In this document: piece by piece, positions 57,618 through 64,000 of the stretch
Layout: every line of letters starts with the position of its first letter
Position numbering within the stretch: the stretch's first letter is position 1
Assembly: GCA_035771175.1 (NCBI GenBank)
Contig: CM069611.1
Span: 18,484,866 to 18,548,865 of the forward strand
Source of the DNA: Paratinospora sagittata
Lineage: Eukaryota > Streptophyta > Magnoliopsida > Ranunculales > Menispermaceae
Reading direction: 5' to 3'
Length of the DNA stretch: 64,000 nucleotides
Program-made: the position numbers and the translations under genes
The notes under the pieces: model-generated
Seen by the model: the letters and a program-made list of their open reading frames with translations, nothing else
The model's database searches: none
What the model was told of the DNA's origin: nothing

Positions 57618-58911
57618 TTACCATTCCTCTATGATTTGTATACTATTCATTAAAGCTTTCTGGTCCTCACGCATTTCAACAAAACTAGACACCCATAACT
57701 GTAATTGGTCAAATGGGTTAGTCGGTTGTCCCCTCAGAGGAGGGTAGGTAGGTTGTTTCATAGGTGGAAGGTAGGCTGCGAGCATTGTTGAAAAATGTTG
57801 GCCAGATGGTTGACCCATAGGTGGAGGGTAGTTGGTTTGATAATATGAGGATTCCCTAATTGGGACTTCTTGGAAGGTCGGATTTGTTTGAGTCGGAAAG
57901 TCTTGAAAAAGTGGACTCATCGAGATAACATGTCTTCCAAAGTCTGGTGCCGCCCAATTTTGGTTTGGTTGGTTCATGGGAAAATGTGGAGCCGGATGGT
58001 AAGGTACCTCTTGAGTTGGAAACCCTTGTCCGTCTTGATTTGGTTGGAGTTGCTCAAAGTTCCCCTCCGGGTTCCCAAAGAGTTCTTCCTCCGGGACATA
58101 ATGTCGATTGGGTTGTTCATTATTTGGGGTTGGGTTCGTTTCAGTGTTCTAACTTGCTTCATTATTTAGTGCTTCCCTCGTAGGAATATTGCGCTGGCTC
58201 TTTCGTCGACTACACTCAGTGTTATCTCTAGCCCTTCCACAATTTTCCTCTGAAGTGGCGCTAAATAACGATTATCCTTGACATTTGCTGAACAATGATG
58301 TGAGGTAGGGAGATGGAAATTTTCTTTTCTAAGTAGTATAGGACAAGTAGTTGAGCTCTTGACATTGAACCTCTAGTCACCACTTCAGGCAAGATGTTAT
58401 CGATTACAATCTTTCAAAGGCCTGCAAAGGTTGGTTTTAAGAGGTTGTTTGGGAAGCGGGCGTATGTCTTCTTGGTGTATGGATCTTAAGTAAGGGAGTT
58501 GAACAAATGTTCCTTCGATTCAGTAATTTCTGCAACAGTCTGGGGTTCATGTGGATCAATGATCTTGTTTTCAATTGGGATTTCTATTAGTCGCGAAATA
58601 GTTTCGACGTTGATAGAAATTTTTACTCCCCTAATCAATGTCTCCAAGACAGGGTTGATTCCCTCTTCCTGGAGTCCCACAATGTTCATGTTTTCGTAAA
58701 ATGACTTTACCAAGTTGAGGGATACAAAACCCTCAACATTTGTTATATTCAGCCACCCCCGCCCTACGAGTTTATCATGAAGAAAAGGACAGAAGCGAGG
58801 ATTCTTCGTGTCAATACTCCTCATTAATACAACCTTCCATTTGTAAAGTTTTATAAGTCATGTGGAAACTTGTTTTCGACTACTGAAAGTCATTCCTTTA
58901 CTAGAGGTCAT
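57618..58911 (-). pseudogene. Gag-like ORF of element G
   Basis: Start ATG 58909-58911 (MTSSKGMTFSS, like element F). Then RGWLNITNVEGFVSLNLVKS and EEGINPVLETLIRGVKI, the run SINVETISRLIEIPIE absent from F, and DPHEPQTVAEITESKEHLFN. The C-terminal part has SMSPLFQDFPTQTN and PPPMGQPSG boxes and ends IIEEW at the stop 57618-57620. Frameshifts lie at about 58830 and 57980-58480. Conservation of both ends with F shows the ORF was once a functional family protein. Confidence 0.65.
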
Positions 58912-59190
58912 TATCTTGTTAAAAGGAAGATAAAACTTGTGAAGTACACAAAATATATTCCTAACATTTTTAAGATTTATGTTTTGCCCGTTGGACAATA
59001 TTTTCTATTTTCCTCTTAATGTTTATGCCAGCAATTCATCTAAATTTTTCATTAGCAACTGATTATATATATATAAATATATATATATTATAAATCCTAA
59101 CTATATATAACTAAATAGTTATATAGATATATATCTAATATAAATTTTCCTTCTCCTAATTGGTGGATTTGGTCGGGCCGTGGACCTTTT

Positions 59191-59202
59191 ACTCTAATAC
59201 TA
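59191..59202 (-). other. Primer-binding site of element G (degenerate)
   Basis: The minus strand reads TAGTATTAGAGT, two or three bases off TGGTATCAGAGC, six bases from the LTR end. Confidence 0.7.
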
Positions 59203-59208
59203 TTTAAT

Positions 59209-60134
59209 GTCACACCCCGCTCGGACGCTCCTAAACCTGAGGAACACTCACTAGCGAGGCGCGAATGCATTATAACAGTTACCGAGTGCGCAGGTACACA
59301 ATTGAGTACAAATATGATTTCATTAATTTCAAAATATATTTTTGCACAAAATGTGATTGAGGGAACATCCTCCCAAAATCTCCCTAATCAATAAGTAAGG
59401 GGTACAAAATGAGGACCCAAAACACCTCCACCCAATCCACCCTAGTCTCCTGTAAAAAAATTTAACAACGGGGTGAGCTATTGCTCAGTGGGTAAAATAG
59501 TTCGTGAATATGACAATTAATAAAGAAAATTTCATAATCAAACATCACATATACACAACATAACATCATAAACAGTACAACGTAACTTAACAAGAATGTA
59601 TGCATGACATCGTTTCGTAATGGTTCTGTGATCGTTAATCGCCCTGGGTTCATGTACAAATGTCCATCCCCACGTAATCCTGGGCTCACATTGTACATCC
59701 CTCCCCAGTGGAAACATCGATAATAGTGAGCATTGCTCCAATAACTATTCCATAGATCACAAACCACTTACGTCCCTAGGTGGTTTTGTATAATGACTAT
59801 GCACATGTTGGTCCGGTCTTTACTAATATTAGACAGGATTTGACAACGTCTAGTGATACTTATCAAGGTCGGCATCACCACGTGCGTTATTAGGATGTCC
59901 AGTATCACTTGTACAAGCAGACAACTTTCAAATGAGACCAACCAGACCAGTCTCTAGGTCAAGAAGTGGGGACACAAGGTCCTATTTAAATACCAAGTCT
60001 TCTAAAGCAGCAAATTGTCTCCCATTCACTATTCAAAGTTACTGGGGATAAAACTAAGTCCGGTTGAGTCAAATTGACCACTAATTTGGTGTAGTAACAG
60101 TGTAATACATAGACTCCAAATATTAAGGCATAAC
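59209..60134 (-). repeat. 5' LTR of element G, inner part
   Basis: It begins TGTCACACCCCGC on the plus strand and matches LTR F and H. It carries one GGGACGTAC/GTACATCCCTCCCC unit. It continues at 61537 after solo LTR H. Confidence 0.83.
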
Positions 60135-61531
60135 TGTCACACCCCGCCCGGACGCGCCTAAACCGGCGGTACACTCGCGGACGGGGCGCACATTTGGAAT
60201 TATCACAATGGTCATATCAGAGTATGCAGCGGAAATATAATACAGTACAAGTCTGATTTTATTTAATTCAGAATTCATTTGTATATGACATAGTTAAGGG
60301 AACATACTCCCCAAAATTCCCAATGAATAATACAAAGGGTACAAAATGTGGGCCCCATAAACCTGCACCCAGTCCACCCTAATTTCCTGTGAAAAATTGA
60401 ATAAAAAAGGAATGAGCTTAACGAGCTCGGTGGGTAAAATAGTTCGTGAATATAACAATTAATAAAGAAAACTTCATAATTAAATACCTTAAATACACAT
60501 CAGAGCATCATAATCAATCAATATGTATGTATGCATGACACTGTCTCGTAATGGTTTGATGAACGTACATCGCCTGAGTTCACGTACAGATGTCCTTCCC
60601 CAGGCGTAGCCAGGTTCTCATTGTACGTCCCTCCTCAGGAACGATGCTCTGGATTCACGTACAGATGTCCCTCCCCAGGCGTAGCCGGGTTCTCATTGTA
60701 CCTCCCTCTCCAGAGAAATATAATGAATAGCGAGCAATGCTCCTAACTATTCTATGAATCATAAACCACATACGTCCCTAGGTGGTGATATGTATGATGT
60801 CGATGCATGAACTGGTCTAGTCTGCTGGTCTGATCTTTTCTTGACATTTAGACTGACTTTGGCAACGTCTGGTGATCCTTATCAGGGTTGGTATCACGAC
60901 GCGCAAGGTTAGGACATTCAGTATTGCTTGTATAAGCTGATAGCATTCAATAAGACCAACTAGATCAGTCCCCAGTTGAGAGGTGAGACACAAGGTCTGC
61001 TTAAATACCAATCGCCTAGAGCAGCCCGCTTCCTCCCGTTCACTATTTAAAGTTACTGAGGACAAGATCGAGTCTAGTTGAGCCAGATTGACCACTAATC
61101 CGACATTACAACAGTATAATACATGAGTTCCAAATATACAGGCATAAGTGTCACAGTATAAACATTATATGATATAATGCAGTGTAAATGAGCAGTAGAC
61201 AAAATAATAAATGAATGTAAACTTTAATAAAAGTTATGAGACATGCAAACCTATGTTTCGTTCCCCACCTTCAAATAAGAACTTCTTCTTTCAAATCTGG
61301 CGCTTTCCTCTGGACAGAACTTCGTCGTATCACACCGAGAGTCTCGAACAGAGAGTCTCAAACAGACAAGAACTCAGAATGAGTGAAAAGAGGAGAAAAA
61401 ATAACAAGAGCAGGCGATTTGGTGTGAGGAAATGAGGAGGGGAAGAGCTATGGCGGCCTGCCCGGACGTCCGGGCATGTTGCCTGAACTTCTTCTTTTTT
61501 TCTTTTTTTTTGTGAAATATAGGGTATTACA
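60135..61531 (-). mobile_element. Element H: solo LTR of the F/G family inside the LTR of G (1397 bp)
   Basis: It runs TGTCACACCCCGCC to AGGGTATTACA with a perfect TSD ATAAC (60130-60134 and 61532-61536). It contains two copies of the CAGATGTCC(T/C)TCCCCAGGCGTAGCC unit (60588-60710). This gives the full LTR length of the family, about 1.3-1.4 kb. Confidence 0.92.
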
Positions 61532-61536
61532 ATAAC

Positions 61537-61897
61537 TGCAACATGTATAAACATTATACGCAATAATGCAGTGTAAATGAATAATAGACATAATGATAAA
61601 TGAATGAAAACTTTAATAAAATTCATAAGACACACAAACATATGTTTCGTTCCCCACCTTCAAATAAAACTTCTTGCAAAAACTGGCGACCGTTTCGCAC
61701 CTCAAAAAGGGTCTCAAAAAGAAAGGGAGAGAGTCTCAAAAGAGAGAAAAAGTCTCTAGAAGAAGGAGAGAGTGTGAGGATGAGTGGTGTGAGAAATGAG
61801 GAGGGGGTGAGGGTTTTTAAAGAAGAAGACATGCCCAAACCTTCAGGCTCCCTGCCCAAACGTCATTTTTTTTTGTGTGTAAACCGGGGGTATTACA
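61537..61897 (-). repeat. 5' LTR of element G, outer part (LTR start)
   Basis: Read on the minus strand it starts TGTAATACCCCCGG at 61897. The GTTTCGTTCCCCACCTTC box at about 61643 is shared with H. Confidence 0.85.
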
Positions 61898-62611
61898 TTC
61901 AAAATCTAGACAAAGCGATACTTCTCATGTGGGTTCTTTGGACTAACCAGGAAAAACATTCCATGGTGAAAAAGGGAAGAGAGATGCAGAGCTGGCTATC
62001 TAGGCAAAGAATTACCTGAAACAATATCGGTTACCTCAACTCTCATACCCACGCAAACAACAGCCTAGCAGGGCATCAATTCGTGATCAAAATAGATGGA
62101 GACCTCCTCCAACGTGCATAGACAAACTAAATGTGAACATTATCATAGCTGTGGCGAATGGAACTACAGGTGTTGGTGCCATCATAAGAAACGAGCGAGA
62201 GGAAGTTCTATAAGCTACTGCAAAAAGCTTCCAGGTTGCATACTCGGTGGAAACAACAGAGGCATTAGCCATGAGAAAAGGTATATATCGGGCAATAGGA
62301 ACAAATTGCTTACCATTATGGGTTGAATTGGACTCTTCAGAAGTTTGTTTGAGAAGATTACAGGGAGTGACGATCTCATATTTGAAATAAGGAAGATCAT
62401 CCAAGACAATAAGATGCTAGGAGATCAATATGGAATTAGAGGTTACTCACATGTACCTCGTGCTACAAATAAGGCTACTCATCGAGTGGCAAAATATAGT
62501 CTTTCTTCCTCAGAGTTGTTGGTTTTGATTGAAGAAACTCCCCCATGGCTCCATTGTGTTGTCCAATTGGATGCAAGTCTATGGGCTATTGTTCCTCCTT
62601 CTGAATTTTAA
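61898..62611 (+). pseudogene. LINE ORF2 C-terminal RNase H domain
   Basis: Readings give WVLWTNQEKHS, then RWRPPPTCIDKLNVNI, VANGTTGVGAIIRNE, VETTEALAMRKGIYRA, WVELDSSEVC and HVPRATNKATHRVAKYSLSS, ending at TAA 62609-62611. This is the RVT_3-type RNase H of plant L1 elements; the first Asp is altered and frames shift at about 62200 and 62345. An A-rich stretch at 62625-62645 may be the remnant LINE tail. Confidence 0.87.
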
Positions 62612-63574
62612 TGAAGCTCTTTTTCCCTCAAAATAAAATAAAATAATAGTAATGGTGTTTAATAACTCTAATTCTAACCTCTTTTTTTTCATTTCGTCTA
62701 AATAAAGTGGCATCTAGTGACATTTTGGAAACTTCTAAAAAAAATCAATTTTTAAAAAAAATTAAAAATTTCCCCATCTTTTAAAAAAAAAAAAAAACAA
62801 AGACAGATTTTCTTTAAAAATACAAACATGCATACCTACGCCTAACCATGCTCTATTGTTTGTGCACAAATCACATTCACTATTATCTTCTTCATCACAC
62901 TTTGACACTACATTTTCCCTCTATTTCTTGATTTAAAACTTGTGTTAGTATATCCCCATCATCTTATTCATTTTTCTCTCCCTCATTTTGAAATGGATTA
63001 ATGATTTCTTAATCCATCTAAGAGGCCCTCTCATCTATTTCTCTCAAAATGCCCATGTCGTCATAAGTGCACAATGGTCTTTAATTGCATTGTATACGAT
63101 ACATTCCTTCCTACGATGTCAGGTTTTAAGTTCAAACCCTTCTTGCAATAAGTTTTAGATGCTTGAGTATGAGGTATATTTATTGAACTAATGTTTGTGA
63201 ATGATCCAACAATAAGTATTAGAAAACTCATTCCATTAATAATAAGGAAAGTGGGCCACCCTTGCATATTTCTATTCCTTATCTACGATGAATTGTATGA
63301 CTCTAATTACTTGTTGCTCTCTAATTACAATTTAGTTTCTAAATTGAGAACTACTCACTCTTTTCTATGTATTATTATAAACAGGGTTTAGGGATTTGTT
63401 TAGTCACTAGAAAATTGAAAAAAATTGGGGAGAAAAAAAGAGATGTAGAAAGGAAGGAAGAGGGCTAGAAGATAAGAGAATATTGCAAGGCCAAGACAAT
63501 CTTCATGCCAAAATTAGTAAAATTGTATTTTTCTCCTTTTTAAATAATAGTCATCGTGGATGCTTTCCCTATTT
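62612..63574. other. AT-rich region with no recognised gene
   Basis: Only short ORFs without recognised domains and homopolymer A/T runs (for example 62782-62796). It may be flanking DNA downstream of the LINE. Confidence 0.5.
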
Positions 63575-63923
63575 GGGGGGGGGGGGGGGGGGGGGGGCAA
63601 GGTATACCGCTTGAAAAAATCCTCTATTTTCTCTAGTCATTTCAATCTCTTGCCAAAATAATTGCTCTCTTTAATTTTCTGCTTTGGGATAATATCAGTG
63701 AATAGTGAAGTTCTAAGTTGATCCTTGGATTGCACTTTACGTAAGGGGGGGGTGGGGGGGGCAAGGTATACCGCTTGAAAAAATCCTTATCTCTATTTTC
63801 TAGATATTCTCTAGTCATTTCAATCTCTTGCCAAAATAATTGCTCTCTTTAATTTTCTGCTTTGGGATAATATCAGTGAATAGTGAAGTTCTAAGTTGAT
63901 CCTTGGATTGCACTTTACGTAAT
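63575..63923. repeat. Poly-G-headed tandem duplication, about 165 bp per copy
   Basis: Copy 1: a run of 23 G (63575-63597) then GCAAGGTATACCGCTTGAAA... to GCACTTTACGTAA (63744). Copy 2: GGGGGGGG T GGGGGGGG (63745-63761), then the same sequence to about 63922 with about 18 extra bases (ATTTTCTAGATATTCTCTAG). Each unit thus starts with a G-run. The remaining 63923-64000 shows nothing recognisable. Confidence 0.9.
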
Positions 63924-64000
63924 AAGTTGAAATCAACACCTGTAATGGTAATGGGGCAGCAGTAGGGAGTTATATATGCCAGATGATCCGAAAAAATCAT

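Larger units (their letters stand above)
56800..61897 (-). mobile_element. Element G: second gag-only LTR element, 3' LTR missing
   Basis: Minus orientation: 5' LTR (61897-61537 and 60134-59209, split by solo LTR H), primer site (59191-59202, degenerate), ORF (58911-57618), then non-coding internal sequence shared with element F (57160-57530). No 3' LTR is seen before LINE sequence at about 56800, so that end is deleted and no TSD can be read. The stretch 56800-57160 is internal or junction sequence with no ORF of note. Confidence 0.75.
17799..62640 (+). mobile_element. L1-type LINE, one copy split into eight pieces by nested insertions
   Basis: Pieces in plus orientation: 17799-17970, 36862-39152, 39613-40383, 48640-48918, 52896-52986, 55461-about 55870, about 56326-56800 and 61898-62640. 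In that order they give ORF1 with a CCHC knuckle, endonuclease, RT, the zf-RVT-type C-terminal region and a C-terminal RNase H. The total of about 5.2 kb fits a plant L1. Each junction restores the protein order. The 5' leader may extend left of 15007. A short A-rich tail (AAAATAAAATAAAATAA) follows the stop near 62630. Confidence 0.85.

Overview
This window is eukaryotic nuclear DNA from a flowering plant. It is AT-rich and packed with nested LTR retrotransposons, an L1-type LINE carrying a plant-style C-terminal RNase H domain, and an hAT-type MITE. The species cannot be told from the sequence. I see no intact host gene, rRNA or tRNA gene, or CRISPR. Every coding region I recognise is transposon-derived and broken, except two captured host-gene fragments inside an LTR.

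Region 1 (1-13871) is a Ty3/gypsy element of the Tat/Retand/Ogre type on the minus strand (element A). It has a TGTTGG...CCAACA 5' LTR (13053-13871), gag, protease, RT, RNase H, a second archaeal-type RNase H and integrase ending at 3508. Two solo LTRs of other elements (7318-10258, TSD GTTAT; 4900-6052) split pol. Beyond pol lie tandem repeats and, on the plus strand, an antisense extra ORF (404-2586) with its own TATA box and three plausible GT-AG introns. The 3' LTR is off the left edge.

Region 2 (about 15000-62640) is one degenerate L1-type LINE in plus orientation, cut into eight pieces by later insertions. Its ORF1, endonuclease, RT, C-terminal region and RNase H follow in correct order once the insertions are removed. 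The guests, left to right, are: solo chromovirus-type LTR D (15008-17798, TSD GTTTC) at the LINE's 5' end; chromovirus B (17971-36856, TSD ACTAT); an hAT MITE (39153-39612, TSD TTTAAATA); a copia element (about 40384-48639, TSD TGTAG); a gag-only element F (48919-52895); solo LTR I (52987-55460); an unidentified AT-rich insert J (about 55871-56325); and a second gag-only element G (about 56800-61897), whose LTR carries solo LTR H of the same family (60135-61531, TSD ATAAC).

The most unusual object is element E (28233-36592, TSD GCTTG), inserted in the 5' LTR of B. Its outer termini are plus-oriented, but its gag-less pol core (C) with PBS and an attached nearly full LTR is minus-oriented. Its LTR carries fragments of two plant genes, the ribonucleotide reductase small subunit (RNR2/TSO2) and a SNF2-family ATPase like CHR24/ERCC6-like, joined in one reading frame. 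The LTR starts face each other, giving inverted arms of about 0.7-0.85 kb that both carry RNR2 sequence.

Inferred order of events: LINE first, then B and the other guests, then E into B and H into G. The right edge (62612-64000) is AT-rich with a poly-G-headed tandem duplication.
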